Shown: positions 53,114 to 62,274, numbered from the stretch's first letter. The stretch: 64,000 nucleotides of DNA from Adlercreutzia sp910585575 (GCF_951801035.1 NZ_CATOKT010000002.1), one strand, 5' to 3'. Made by a program: numbers and translations. The notes: a model not told the origin generated them from the sequence alone.

Positions 53114-54814
53114 ATGCACCAAGAGCCCTCATCGAACCCCGCGGGCAATCACAATCCGCGCAATAATCCCCGTCAGCACAAGAAGCCCACGCGCCGTTCA
53201 ACGGCTCCCACACAGCATCTTCAAGGCTCCAGCCCTGCGGCCCAAGGGCAGGGTTCGAGCGCGGCGGGGGCGGGCGCCTCTTCGGCGGGGACGGCTGCTT
53301 CTGCGGCCGCGGCTCAGGGTGCGCCAGGGGCCTCCTCTCATCCGGCTGGACCGCACGCGGCAGGGCCGCATTCGGCCGGATCGCATCCGATGTCTTCTTC
53401 CCAGATGGCTGCCGGCGGCCTCACTCCCGAGCAGGCGGCCCGCGCGGCCTATGAGGAATATGCGGCCGCTACCGAGCAGCCCTATCCTGGCTCTGCTACC
53501 GGTGTGCACCAAGGAGCGTCGCACAGCACGGGCTACGCGGGTTATGCGGCTACGAACCCGCGGGTGAACCCGGCTCGCAAAACCACAGAGCAGGCAGCTC
53601 CCTACGCCGATTACGAGCGCTATACCCACAAGCCCAAGAAGAAGGCGAGCATCGTCTCGATCATTGTGGCTGTGCTCATTTTGGGCGCCATTGGCGTGGG
53701 CGCGTTTCTCTATCTGAACCCTCCCACCTTCAATACTACCATCAACGGCATGACGCGCACAGTGGACCAGGGCACCACCTTGGGCGATCTGGTGGCCGAC
53801 GGCGTGGTGACCCCGCAGCCGGGCAACTTGGTGGCGGTTGATGGCGAGGTTATCGAGCAAGGAAAGGGTACGCCGTTCACGGCCACCATCAACGGCACCG
53901 AGATCGATGACCCCAACACTCCGGTGCATAAGAACGACACCATTCAAATTAACGCCGGCACCGACATCATGGAGGATTACGACGTTAAGAAGGTCGAGAA
54001 GAAGCCCAAGCAGGTAGAGCTGGGCGAGGGTGCCATTCATGCCATCATCCCCGGGGAGTCGGGCGAGGTGGAGAAGCGCACGGGGAAAATCTCTGGCAAG
54101 ACGGTGAAAGAGGTTACCAAGCCTGTTGTCAACAACACCTACTTCAAGTACAACGCCCACACGGGCGACGATAAGGTCATTGCGCTTACGTTCGACGACG
54201 GCCCGTGGCCTACCACTAACGAGTTGCTCGATGTGCTGAAGGAGTACGACGTAAAGGCCACCTTCTTCACTATCGGCGAGCAGATTGCCGATTACCCCGA
54301 CGCCATGAAGCGCGAGGTGAAAGAGGGTCATCAGATTGCCACCCATAGCTGGGACCACGCTTCGGGCTCGGGCAATGGCGTAGACATGACGCTGATGAGC
54401 CCCGAAGAGCAGGTGGAGGAAGTGACCAAGGGGCAAAATGCCATTGTGGAGCTGACCGGCGGCGAGGCCCCCAAGGCGTTCCGCTCGCCGGGCGGCAATT
54501 TCCGCGACGACCTTATCTGGACCGTGGCGCCCTATGTCTCCTATGAGATTGGCTGGAACGTCGACACCGAGGACTGGCGTACGCCGGGGGCCCAGACGAT
54601 TGCCGACCGCATTATGTCGGCAAAATCGGGTGATATCGTCCTTATGCACGACGGGGGCGGTCCGCGCACCCAAACCATCGAGGCCTTGAAAATTGCCCTG
54701 CCGAAGATGATCGAGAAGGGCTATAAGTTCGTGACCATCGATGAACTGCTGGCCTACGACGACGCGAAGGCCCTGGCTGAAGAAGCGCAGGCAGAACAGG
54801 AGAGCGCCGAATAG
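53114..54814 (+). CDS. Membrane-anchored polysaccharide deacetylase (NodB domain, CE4)
   Basis: The 566-residue protein has a long disordered Ser/Pro/Gln/His-rich cytoplasmic N-terminus (1-172), one transmembrane helix (179-200) and a small beta-rich domain (205-285). The NodB deacetylase domain spans about 345-545. The catalytic Asp pair is in LTFDDGPW (361-362), the metal histidines are H411 and H415 in HSWDH, and R457 lies in RSPGG. WNVDTEDW and IVLMHDGG complete the active site. It probably deacetylates peptidoglycan or another surface glycan, affecting lysozyme resistance. TATAAT at 53047-53052 is a likely -10. The 205-285 region resembles a DUF348/ubiquitin-like module. Confidence 0.9.
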   Translation: MHQEPSSNPAGNHNPRNNPRQHKKPTRRSTAPTQHLQGSSPAAQGQGSSAAGAGASSAGTAASAAAAQGAPGASSHPAGPHAAGPHSAGSHPMSSSQMAAGGLTPEQAARAAYEEYAAATEQPYPGSATGVHQGASHSTGYAGYAATNPRVNPARKTTEQAAPYADYERYTHKPKKKASIVSIIVAVLILGAIGVGAFLYLNPPTFNTTINGMTRTVDQGTTLGDLVADGVVTPQPGNLVAVDGEVIEQGKGTPFTATINGTEIDDPNTPVHKNDTIQINAGTDIMEDYDVKKVEKKPKQVELGEGAIHAIIPGESGEVEKRTGKISGKTVKEVTKPVVNNTYFKYNAHTGDDKVIALTFDDGPWPTTNELLDVLKEYDVKATFFTIGEQIADYPDAMKREVKEGHQIATHSWDHASGSGNGVDMTLMSPEEQVEEVTKGQNAIVELTGGEAPKAFRSPGGNFRDDLIWTVAPYVSYEIGWNVDTEDWRTPGAQTIADRIMSAKSGDIVLMHDGGGPRTQTIEALKIALPKMIEKGYKFVTIDELLAYDDAKALAEEAQAEQESAE

Positions 54815-54840
54815 CCTGATGGGCTAGCAGGCTGCCTCTG

Positions 54841-54961
54841 GCGTTTCGCGGACGGGGGCGCTGGGCGCTTGGGCCGTTGTTGACGTGGGGCTGTCGCCGG
54901 GCTGCTGGTGGCTAGCCTAGCGTTCCGCGGACCGGGGCGTCGAACGCTTGGGCCGCTGTTG
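54841..54961. repeat. Two 42-bp direct repeats after the deacetylase gene
   Basis: Positions 54841-54882 and 54920-54961 match at 35 of 42 bases with 79-bp periodicity. A shorter third similarity (GCATTTCGCGCGCA) lies at the recN end. No coding function is visible in this 163-bp gap. Confidence 0.6.
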
Positions 54962-54977
54962 CCAGGCTGCTGTTGGT

Positions 54978-56600
54978 TCAGCTCAGCATTTCGCGCGCAT
55001 GGGCGAGGGACGCCTCGGTGGCGTCGCCCGACAGCATGCGCGCCACTTCCTGTTCGCGGCTGGCGCCGGTCACCACTCGAAGCAACGTTTCGGGCGTATC
55101 GCCCTTCGTTTTCTCGACCACGTAGTGCGTGTCGGCGGCGACCGCTACCTGGGCCAGGTGCGTGATGGCGATGATCTGGTGACTTTCGGCAAGCTGGGCG
55201 AGTACGGCGGCCAGGGCGGTGGCCGTACTGCCCCCGACGCCCGCATCCACCTCGTCGAAGATGAGCGTGCCGGCGTGGTCTTGGGCTCCCAGCACAACCT
55301 TGATAGCCAGCATCACGCGGCTGATTTCGCCGCCTGAGGCAATGCGCGCCAAGGGACGGGCCTGCATGGACTTACCGGGACGGAATTCGAAGGCCACGGC
55401 GGCAGCGCCGGCGCGCGTCCAGCGCTCGCGGGGAAGGGGCTCGACGGAGCATTCGATTTGCGCGCTTCCCATTTCCAGTTGACCCATAACAGCGCCGACC
55501 GCTTGAGCAAAGCGCGGGGCTGCCTCTTGCTGGCTGGCGGTATAGGAGGCCGCTGCCGCTGCAAGCTGCTCCTCGGCCTGATCGAGGGCAGCCTGGGCGC
55601 GGGCGATGGACTCGTCGGCATGGTCGACGAGGGCGACGAGCTCTGCTGCCTCCTCTTGACGGGCGAAGACCTCGTCCATGGTGGGGCCGAAGGAGCGGAG
55701 CAGCCCTTGGAAAGCCCCCATGCGCTCTTGAGCGTGGGCAAGTGTGGCGCTGTCGAAGTCGATGTCCTCGCAATAGGTGGCCATATCGCGGGCAACGTCC
55801 TCGGCGACGAAGCAGATTTCCCGCAGGGACGAAGCGTAGGGCGCGAGAGACTCATCGGCGCGGGAGGCCTCGTCGAGCAGGGCGATGGCGCTGTTGAGGG
55901 CGTCGAGGGCGCCGCCGTCGCCCGAGAGCGCCTCGGCTGCTCCGTGGGAGTTGCGCGCGAGGGTTTCGGCGTGCTCGGCCTTGGCGAGATAGTCGACGAG
56001 CTCTTCGTACTCGCCGGGCTGAGGATTGACGGCCTCGATGGTTTTCAGGGTGAAGCGCGCCTCTTCGAGCTGGAGGTGCGAAGCGTTGGCCTGATCTTTG
56101 ACTTGGTCGAGGTGATCCTGCGCCTGACTGACTTCTTGGAAAGCCACACGATAGGCCTGAGCGACATCAGTAAGGTTGGCCCAGGCGTCGAGGAGCGGGC
56201 CGTGCTCGGACGGCTTGAGGAGCGCCTGATGCTCATGCTGGCCGCACAGCTCGATGGAGGGGCCGACGGTGCGCGCCAGTTCGGAGACGCTGGCCAGGGA
56301 GCCATTGAGCGAAGCACGGGAACGGCCATCGGCACTTACCTTGCGTGTGACCACGACCTCTTCGTTCTCGTTGGCCGTTTCAGGGTTCGCGAGGAAAAGC
56401 CGTCCCTCGATTTGGGCCTGATCGGCTCCTTCGCGCACCATGGCGCTGTCGGCGCGGGCACCCATGAGCAGCTTGCACGCCGACAGGAGCGCCGTCTTGC
56501 CGGCGCCGGTTTCGCCGGTAAGCACGGTAAGACCCGGCGAGGGCATGAGGGTGGCCTCGCGGATAAGGGCGATGTTGCGCACGTGCAGTTCGTCGATCAT
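54978..56600 (-). CDS. recN: DNA repair protein RecN
   Basis: RecN is an SMC-like ATPase acting in double-strand-break repair. ATG at 56600 gives the family start MIDELHVRNIALIREA, with AAAGG upstream. Walker A is GETGAGKTALLSA near residue 31. A long coiled coil spans about 150-370, and the C-terminal half has signature IASGGEISRVMLAI and Walker B TLIFDEVDAGVGG. The length of 540 residues is normal. A SOS-like box lies about 62 bp upstream. Confidence 0.95.
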   Translation of the reverse strand: MIDELHVRNIALIREATLMPSPGLTVLTGETGAGKTALLSACKLLMGARADSAMVREGADQAQIEGRLFLANPETANENEEVVVTRKVSADGRSRASLNGSLASVSELARTVGPSIELCGQHEHQALLKPSEHGPLLDAWANLTDVAQAYRVAFQEVSQAQDHLDQVKDQANASHLQLEEARFTLKTIEAVNPQPGEYEELVDYLAKAEHAETLARNSHGAAEALSGDGGALDALNSAIALLDEASRADESLAPYASSLREICFVAEDVARDMATYCEDIDFDSATLAHAQERMGAFQGLLRSFGPTMDEVFARQEEAAELVALVDHADESIARAQAALDQAEEQLAAAAASYTASQQEAAPRFAQAVGAVMGQLEMGSAQIECSVEPLPRERWTRAGAAAVAFEFRPGKSMQARPLARIASGGEISRVMLAIKVVLGAQDHAGTLIFDEVDAGVGGSTATALAAVLAQLAESHQIIAITHLAQVAVAADTHYVVEKTKGDTPETLLRVVTGASREQEVARMLSGDATEASLAHAREMLS

Positions 56601-56661
56601 GGGCTGCCTTTCTGGTCGTGCATCGAAGTATAGTGGAGCTCGGTGGCGAAGACAATAAAAA

Positions 56662-56675
56662 CGATCAAATGTTTG
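56662..56675. promoter_or_regulatory. Candidate LexA (SOS) box upstream of recN
   Basis: CGATCAAATGTTTG matches the consensus CGAACRNRYGTTYC at 12 of 14 positions in the plus orientation. It is 62 bp before the recN start. recN is a known SOS gene in many bacteria. Confidence 0.45.
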
Positions 56676-56840
56676 CTTTTCGTGGTGGTCCATGGTAACG
56701 TGACGGGCACGGCTTTTCGGGCGCTCGTGTCTTTTTCGCCAAGATGCTTGCCAGCAAGCGGGCTATTCGGCAAGATAGAGCGATGCCTTGAGCGCGGTTT
56801 CTCGTGCGAAGGCGCCTAATGGTAGAGCGAAAGGGTTCCT

Positions 56841-58097
56841 TTGGTACACCTGCAACGATACGGGCGCATGATGGCGGCGTGGCTGTTGGCCGTGCTGCTG
56901 GCGTGCACGGCCGTGCCCTTGGGGCCCGCGGCCGCCCAGGCAGATCCTGCCTCCGACGCCCAGGCCAAGGTCGACCAGGCACAATCGGCCCTCGATGCCG
57001 CCGAGTCCCGCATGGCGGCTATCAACGAAGAATACGAGGCCATTTCAGCGGAAGTGGCCGCGCTCCAGAAGAAAATCGACAAGACGGCCAAGAAGGCCCT
57101 GAAGGCTCAGCAGGCTATGCTCGAGGGGCGCGAGGCGCTCAGCGATGTGGCCGTGGGCGAGTATCGCGAGGGCAGCACGGCCGGGCTTTTGGGCATGGTG
57201 CTCGATTCCCAGAACTTCGACGATCTGCTGCGCAACATGGAGTACGTCACGCAGATCATGAGCTATCAGGCTGACGAGATTGCCAAGCAGAAAGAGCGCA
57301 AGCAAAAGTTCGACGAGGTGTCGGCCGAGCTGAATGCCCAGAAAGACGACCAGGAAGACGCCCTGGCCACCCAGGCGGCCAAGCGCGAGGAAGCCGAAGC
57401 GGTGGTGGCCGACGCCACGAGCCAGTTGGAAGGCGCCAAGGCCGAGCAGGCGGCACGTTTGGCCGAGCTGGCCCGTCAAGCGGAAGAAATGCGCCGTCAG
57501 CAGGAAGAAGCGGCCAAGCGAGCTGAGGTCAAGGAAGACCCCAACGCCAACACGACCGACCGCAAGGACGTGGTATCCGACGACGAGCCGGTGGCCGATA
57601 ATCCCGATGCCAATGCGCCGGGTCAAGATGAGGGCGATGATGCGGACGAGCCCGCTGCCGATGAGCCTGCTGACGACAAGCCGGCGGCCGACGATAAGCC
57701 CGCGGCTGATGACAAGCCGGCCAGCAAGCCCTCCACTTCGAAGCCTTCAAGCTCATCGAGCTCGAACGAGGGATGGAAAACGGGCGTGGCCTCCGCTTAC
57801 GGCGGCAAAACTGACCCGAACACCCCCAACCCGGGCACCACGGCTACGGGCGCGGTGTGCAACGACAGCTCCATGGGAGTGGCCGTGCCCATGTCGCTTT
57901 CGGGCTATCGCAAGCTGTTCGGCCGCACGGTGGAAATTTCCTACGGCGGCAAGACGGTCTACGCGACGGTCAACGATTGCGGTGGCTTGGGCGGCGGTAG
58001 CCGCGCCCTCGATCTGCAGCCGGGCGTGTGGAAGGCTTTCGGCTTCTCCAGCTGCAAGGCGTGGGGTTTGCGCACCGTCAGCTACCGGTTCCTGTAA
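56841..58097 (+). CDS. Secreted coiled-coil protein with C-terminal double-psi beta-barrel domain
   Basis: The TTG at 56841 follows GAAAGGG by about six bases and gives a signal peptide (about 1-33, hydrophobic LLAVLLACTAVPLG, ending AAAQA). Residues 36-230 form a PcsB-like coiled coil, an Asp/Lys/Pro/Ala-repeat linker covers 235-330, and residues 335-418 form a domain with ASAYGG, TTATGAVCNDSSMGVAVP and YATVNDCGGLGGGSRALDL. The last domain resembles RlpA/expansin-type double-psi barrels that bind or cut peptidoglycan, including the Asp in VNDCG. The architecture parallels Firmicute 3D/Rpf-like wall hydrolases. Role in cell-wall remodelling is inferred. Confidence 0.8.
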   Translation: MVHLQRYGRMMAAWLLAVLLACTAVPLGPAAAQADPASDAQAKVDQAQSALDAAESRMAAINEEYEAISAEVAALQKKIDKTAKKALKAQQAMLEGREALSDVAVGEYREGSTAGLLGMVLDSQNFDDLLRNMEYVTQIMSYQADEIAKQKERKQKFDEVSAELNAQKDDQEDALATQAAKREEAEAVVADATSQLEGAKAEQAARLAELARQAEEMRRQQEEAAKRAEVKEDPNANTTDRKDVVSDDEPVADNPDANAPGQDEGDDADEPAADEPADDKPAADDKPAADDKPASKPSTSKPSSSSSSNEGWKTGVASAYGGKTDPNTPNPGTTATGAVCNDSSMGVAVPMSLSGYRKLFGRTVEISYGGKTVYATVNDCGGLGGGSRALDLQPGVWKAFGFSSCKAWGLRTVSYRFL

Positions 58098-58122
58098 CGG
58101 GCCCGCACTGCGGGTGCGGTTG

Positions 58123-58131
58123 TGCTAGAAT
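58123..58131 (+). promoter_or_regulatory. Extended -10 promoter of the pheST T-box transcript
   Basis: TGCTAGAAT (58123-58131) is an extended -10. The predicted start near 58138 matches the beginning of the T-box leader. Confidence 0.5.
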
Positions 58132-58137
58132 GCGCAG

Positions 58138-58467
58138 TTACATGCGATGACGAAGACAGTGGCGGAGTCGTCGACGATTCCCAGAGAGGGGCCTGCCCGC
58201 TGAAAGGGCTCCATCGAAGCGTCCGCCAATTCCCTTCCGAGCAGCGTCTCTGAACCCGGACGCGGGGTGCTACACCCTGGCGAGACGGTCAGTAGGGGGC
58301 GACGGGTGCTTCCGTTACCAAGCGAAAGAGCGGGCGCGGCACGGGTGCGCGGGGCGGTTTACGCCTCGGCGTCCACGGCTTCGTCAACCAGGGTGGTACC
58401 GCGAGAGTCTTCTCTCGTCCTTGGATTGGGTCTCGTATCCAGCAAGGACGCGAGAGGGCTCTTTTTT
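58138..58467 (+). ncRNA. T-box riboswitch (pheST leader)
   Basis: The leader contains the AGAGAG element of stem I (58183-58188), later CTGAA, and the T-box sequence AGGGTGGTACCGCG (58390-58403) that pairs with the NCCA end of uncharged tRNA. A terminator follows: CTCTCGTCCTTG (58412-58423) pairs with 58443-58456 and runs into a T-tract (58461-58467). Uncharged tRNA-Phe should favour the antiterminator and raise pheST expression. The specifier codon could not be placed with confidence. Confidence 0.9.
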
Positions 58468-58494
58468 ATTGCAAGAGAAAGGTGCAGAAGACAG

Positions 58495-59556
58495 ATGGCG
58501 ATTACGGAGGAACTGGCCGCGCTCGAAGCTGAGACGCTGGCCGCAATCGAGGCCGCGGACACCACCGCCGCCCTCGAGGACGTGCGCGTGCGCGTCCTGG
58601 GCAAGGCAGGTACGCTCACCGGCTACCTGCGTTCCATGGGCTCGGTGCCCAAGGAGGAGCGCGCTGCCGTGGGCAAGGCGGTGAACGAGACGCGCGTGGC
58701 AGTGGAAGAGGCTTTGAGCGCCCGCAAGGCCGTGCTGGAAGGGGCCGAGCTGGCTGCAGCCATTGACGCGGCTGCCGTGGACGTGACGCTGCCGGGCCGT
58801 TCCCAGCAAATGGGCACGCGCCATCTTATCAACGGCATCATCGACGAGGTGTCCGATATCTTCATGGGCCTTGGCTACAAGGTCTACGAGGGCAGCGAGA
58901 TCGAGACCGACTACTACAACTTCACGGCCCTGAATGCCCCGGCCGACCATCCGAGCCGCTCTATGCAGGACACCTTCTACGTGCGCGACCTGTCTGGCGA
59001 TGCCGCCCGCGTGCGCGGCGAGTCCGACGTGCTGCTGCGCACCCAGACTTCGGGCGTGCAGGTGCACGTCATGGAGGACCAGGAGCTGCCCATCTACATG
59101 ATCGCCCCGGGCAAGGTGTACCGCCGCGACGTGGCCGATCCGTCGCATCTGCCCCAGTTCCACCAGATCGAGGGCTTGGTCATCGACAAGGGCATCACTT
59201 TCGGCGACCTGAAGGGCACGCTGGATTACTTCTGCAAGCAAGTGTTCGGCCCCGAGCGCAAGACGCGCTTCCGCGCCCACTATTTCCCCTTCACCGAGCC
59301 GTCGGCCGAGGCCGACGTCAGCTGCGGCATCTGCCACGGCGAGGGCTGCCGCATGTGCAAGGGCACCGGCTGGCTGGAAATTCTCGGCTGCGGCATGGTG
59401 GATCCGAACGTGCTCTCTATGAGTGGCATTGACCCGGAGGAGTACTCGGGTTTCGCCTTCGGCATCGGCGTGGAGCGCATTGCCTGTCTTAAGTACAATG
59501 TGCCGGATTTGCGTATGCTGCTCGAGGGCGACATGCGATTCCTGCGGCAATTCTAG
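58495..59556 (+). CDS. pheS: Phenylalanyl-tRNA synthetase alpha subunit
   Basis: The 353-residue class II catalytic subunit starts at ATG 58495, after GAGAAAGG. The N-terminal coiled coil (1-90) is followed by motif 1 (GTRHLINGIIDEVSDIFMGL), motif 2 region (APGKVYRRDVADPSHLPQFHQIEG) and motif 3 (GFAFGIGVERIACLKY). A CGICHGEGCRMCKGTGW insert, potentially zinc-binding, is common to PheS of many Gram-positives. It is under T-box control. Confidence 0.97.
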   Translation: MAITEELAALEAETLAAIEAADTTAALEDVRVRVLGKAGTLTGYLRSMGSVPKEERAAVGKAVNETRVAVEEALSARKAVLEGAELAAAIDAAAVDVTLPGRSQQMGTRHLINGIIDEVSDIFMGLGYKVYEGSEIETDYYNFTALNAPADHPSRSMQDTFYVRDLSGDAARVRGESDVLLRTQTSGVQVHVMEDQELPIYMIAPGKVYRRDVADPSHLPQFHQIEGLVIDKGITFGDLKGTLDYFCKQVFGPERKTRFRAHYFPFTEPSAEADVSCGICHGEGCRMCKGTGWLEILGCGMVDPNVLSMSGIDPEEYSGFAFGIGVERIACLKYNVPDLRMLLEGDMRFLRQF

Positions 59557-59581
59557 GGCTGAATCTCTCCCGGGGTCGAGC

Positions 59582-59683
59582 CACGGGGTAATGCTCAGTC
59601 GCTCAAACAGTCCTCGCTTTGTGGAACAGTCCACTGGACTGTTCCAGTCGCTGCGGAACTCGCTTGGTGAGCATCACCCCGTG
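59582..59683. repeat. 102-bp nested palindromic element between pheS and pheT
   Basis: The outer arms 59582-59597 and 59668-59683 pair at 15 of 16 positions. At the centre, TGGAACAGTCCA (59622-59633) and TGGACTGTTCCA (59635-59646) form a perfect 12-bp palindrome around one base. Between arms, CAGTCGCT and CTCGCTT recur as direct repeats on both sides. There is no T-run. It fills about half of the 207-bp gap in a normally tight operon. Confidence 0.75.
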
Positions 59684-59763
59684 TCTCTCTGGGCATTGAC
59701 TTGCTTGAAAAGGGCGATTCTTGCTGGTTTGCGGCGGGAATCGCATAAGAGAAAGAATGGACA

Positions 59764-62214
59764 ATGAAGGTATCTTTGAAATGGCTTTCGGATTATACGG
59801 CGGTGCCGGGGGATTTGAAGGCGTTCTGCGATAAGTTGGATTTGACGGGTACGGGCGTCGAGGGCGTGGAGACGCTCGGCGAGGCCTTCGACGGCGTGGT
59901 GGTGGGCGAGGTGCTCACCTGCGAGCCGCATCCCGATTCCGACCATATGCATGTGGTGACGGTGAATGTGGGCGCCGAGGAGCCCGTGCAAATTGTGTGC
60001 GGCGCGCCGAACATCGCTGCCGATATCAAGGTGCCCGTAGCCTGTGTGGGAGCGGTGCTGCCCGGTGATTTCAAGATCAAGAAATCCAAGCTGCGCGGCG
60101 TGGTCAGCCTGGGCATGTGCTGCTCGCAGCGCGAGCTGGGCCTGGGGTCGGATCACAGCGGCATTTGGATTCTGCCCGACGAGACGCCCGTGGGCACTCC
60201 CATTGCCGACATCATCGGCTCGGGCGACACGGTGCTCGACTTGGAGATTACCCCGAACCGCCCCGACTGCCTGTCCATGGTGGGCATGGCTCGCGAGGTG
60301 GGCGCCATGTACCAGCAGCCTGTGCACTACCCTCTGGCCGACGACGTGGCGAAGCTGGCCGACCTTACCGAGGGCGAGGATGTGGCCGCCACCGTCTCCG
60401 TGGAGATTCCCGAGGCGACCCGCTGCCCGCGCTATACCGCCCGCGTCATCGACAACGTGAAGGTGGGGCCTTCGCCCGACTGGCTGGCCGAGCGCGTGAG
60501 CGCCGCCGGCGGCCGTCCCATTAACAACGTGGTGGATGTGACCAACTACATTCTGTACCTGTATGGCCAGCCCCTGCACGCCTTCGACTACGACACGCTG
60601 AAGGCCGAGGACGGTTCGGTGTCCGTCATTGTGCGCGCGGCCGAGGACGGCGAGAAGCTGACCACCCTCGATGGCGAAGAGCGCGAGCTGACGAGCGACA
60701 TGACGGTCATCGCCACGCCCGAGCGCGCCGTGGCCCTGGCCGGCGTTATGGGCGGTCTGGATACCGAGGTGACCGAGGGCACCACCACGGTGCTGCTGGA
60801 GTCTGCCACTTTTGAGCATGGCCGCACCTCGCGCACCAGCCGCAACCTGGGTCTCATCTCCGAGGCCTCCATGCGCTACGAGCGCCGCGTGGACGACAAC
60901 CTGTGCGAGGTGGTCTCGCAGGCCGCCGCGGCCCTGCTGGCCGAGGTGTCCGGCGGCACGGTGCGCCCGGGCGTGGTGGACGTGTACCCGCTGCCCACCG
61001 AAGCGGCGCCGCTGCCGTTCCGCATTCCGCGCTTCAACGCCATGATGGGGGCCGAGATTCCCGCTGAGTTTGTGCGTGACATCCTGGTGCGTCTGGGCTG
61101 CGCCGTGTCCGCGGGCGAGAACGAGGACACCCTGCAGGTGCTGCCTCCCACCTTCCGCCCCGATCTGGAGCGCGAGATCGATCTGTACGAGGAAGTGCTG
61201 CGCCTGTGGGGCATGGACCGCATCGAGCCGACGCTGCCCGGCGGCCGCAAGCGCGTGGGTACGCGCACCGACGAGCAGCAGACGCGGCGCCTGGTCAACG
61301 ACACGCTGCGCGCTTCCGGCATGAACGAGACCATGACCTACTCCTTCGCCGAGCCCGGCGACATCGAGCGCCTGCGCCTGCCGGCTGAGGGCTTGGGTCA
61401 GGCCGTGGAGCTGCTGAACCCGCTGAACGCCGATCAGTCGGTGATGCGCCAGTCCATCATTCCCGGTCTTCTGCGCTCGGTGGCCTACAACCAGAGCCGC
61501 GGCGTGAAGAACATCCAGCTCTACGAGATCGGCACGGTGTTCTTCGCCGCCGAGGGGCGCAAGAAGGCCAAGGAGCGCCAGCGCCTGGCCGGCGTGTTGG
61601 CCGGCGCCATGGACGAGGCCGCCTGGAACCGCCCGGCCGTGCCCTTCGACTTCTTCGACGGCAAGGGCGTGCTGGAGAACCTGGCCCGCGAGCTGGCGCT
61701 GCCCAAGGTGCGCTTCCGCGCGCTGACGGCCGAGGAAGCGCCGCAGCTGCAGCCGGGCCGTGCGGCCGAGATGATGGCCAACGGCGCGGTTGTGGGCTGG
61801 GTGGGCGAGATCCATCCGCTGGTGGCCGAGGCCTTCGGTGCCCAGGCGCCCATTGTGGCCTTCGAGCTTGACCTGGATGCCCTGGTGCGCGCCGCGCAGC
61901 CCGCGCGCCCCTATGTGGACGTGCCCACCTTCCCGGCGGTCACTGTCGACCAGGCCTTCGTGGTGGGGGAGGACGTGTCCCATGAGAAGATGATGCAGGT
62001 CATGACCTCGGCGGGCGGCAAGCTGCTGGAGGGCGTGGCCCTGTTCGACGTGTACCGCGACGACGAGCGCGTGGGCGTGGGCAAGAAGTCCATGGCCTAC
62101 AGCCTCACCTATCGCGCTGCCGATCGCACGCTGACGAGCGAAGAGGTGGAGAAGGCCCACGGCAAGCTGGTCACCAAGGTGGAAAAAGCCACCGGAGCCG
62201 AAGTCCGCGGGTAA
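59764..62214 (+). CDS. pheT: Phenylalanyl-tRNA synthetase beta subunit
   Basis: The 816-residue subunit has the tRNA-binding EMAP domain (about 40-150) with VVVGEVLTCEPHPDSDHMHVVTV, then GVVSLGMCCSQRELGL, the editing B3/B4 domain with VTNYILYLYGQPLHAFDYD, B5 with DLEREIDLYEEVLRLWGMD, the catalytic-like core, and the C-terminal anticodon-binding FDX-ACB domain (TFPAVTVDQAFVV). The ATG at 59764 agrees with the family start MKVSLKWLSDY. A terminator follows at 62233-62269. Confidence 0.97.
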   Translation: MKVSLKWLSDYTAVPGDLKAFCDKLDLTGTGVEGVETLGEAFDGVVVGEVLTCEPHPDSDHMHVVTVNVGAEEPVQIVCGAPNIAADIKVPVACVGAVLPGDFKIKKSKLRGVVSLGMCCSQRELGLGSDHSGIWILPDETPVGTPIADIIGSGDTVLDLEITPNRPDCLSMVGMAREVGAMYQQPVHYPLADDVAKLADLTEGEDVAATVSVEIPEATRCPRYTARVIDNVKVGPSPDWLAERVSAAGGRPINNVVDVTNYILYLYGQPLHAFDYDTLKAEDGSVSVIVRAAEDGEKLTTLDGEERELTSDMTVIATPERAVALAGVMGGLDTEVTEGTTTVLLESATFEHGRTSRTSRNLGLISEASMRYERRVDDNLCEVVSQAAAALLAEVSGGTVRPGVVDVYPLPTEAAPLPFRIPRFNAMMGAEIPAEFVRDILVRLGCAVSAGENEDTLQVLPPTFRPDLEREIDLYEEVLRLWGMDRIEPTLPGGRKRVGTRTDEQQTRRLVNDTLRASGMNETMTYSFAEPGDIERLRLPAEGLGQAVELLNPLNADQSVMRQSIIPGLLRSVAYNQSRGVKNIQLYEIGTVFFAAEGRKKAKERQRLAGVLAGAMDEAAWNRPAVPFDFFDGKGVLENLARELALPKVRFRALTAEEAPQLQPGRAAEMMANGAVVGWVGEIHPLVAEAFGAQAPIVAFELDLDALVRAAQPARPYVDVPTFPAVTVDQAFVVGEDVSHEKMMQVMTSAGGKLLEGVALFDVYRDDERVGVGKKSMAYSLTYRAADRTLTSEEVEKAHGKLVTKVEKATGAEVRG

Positions 62215-62232
62215 GGTTGCTTGCAAGAAAAG

Positions 62233-62274
62233 AAAGGGCCGGTCGGGAGTGAATCCTGGCCGGCCCTTTGTTTT
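62233..62274. terminator. Terminator between pheT and acpS
   Basis: AAAGGGCCGG (62233-62242) pairs perfectly with CCGGCCCTTT (62260-62269), followed by GTTTT. It can serve pheT and the convergent acpS. Confidence 0.8.

Noticed and set aside
59674..62226. An 850-codon minus-strand open frame opposite pheT
   Set aside because: Mirror of a strongly biased gene. The plus strand encodes full-length PheT, and no start signals or motifs support the other strand.
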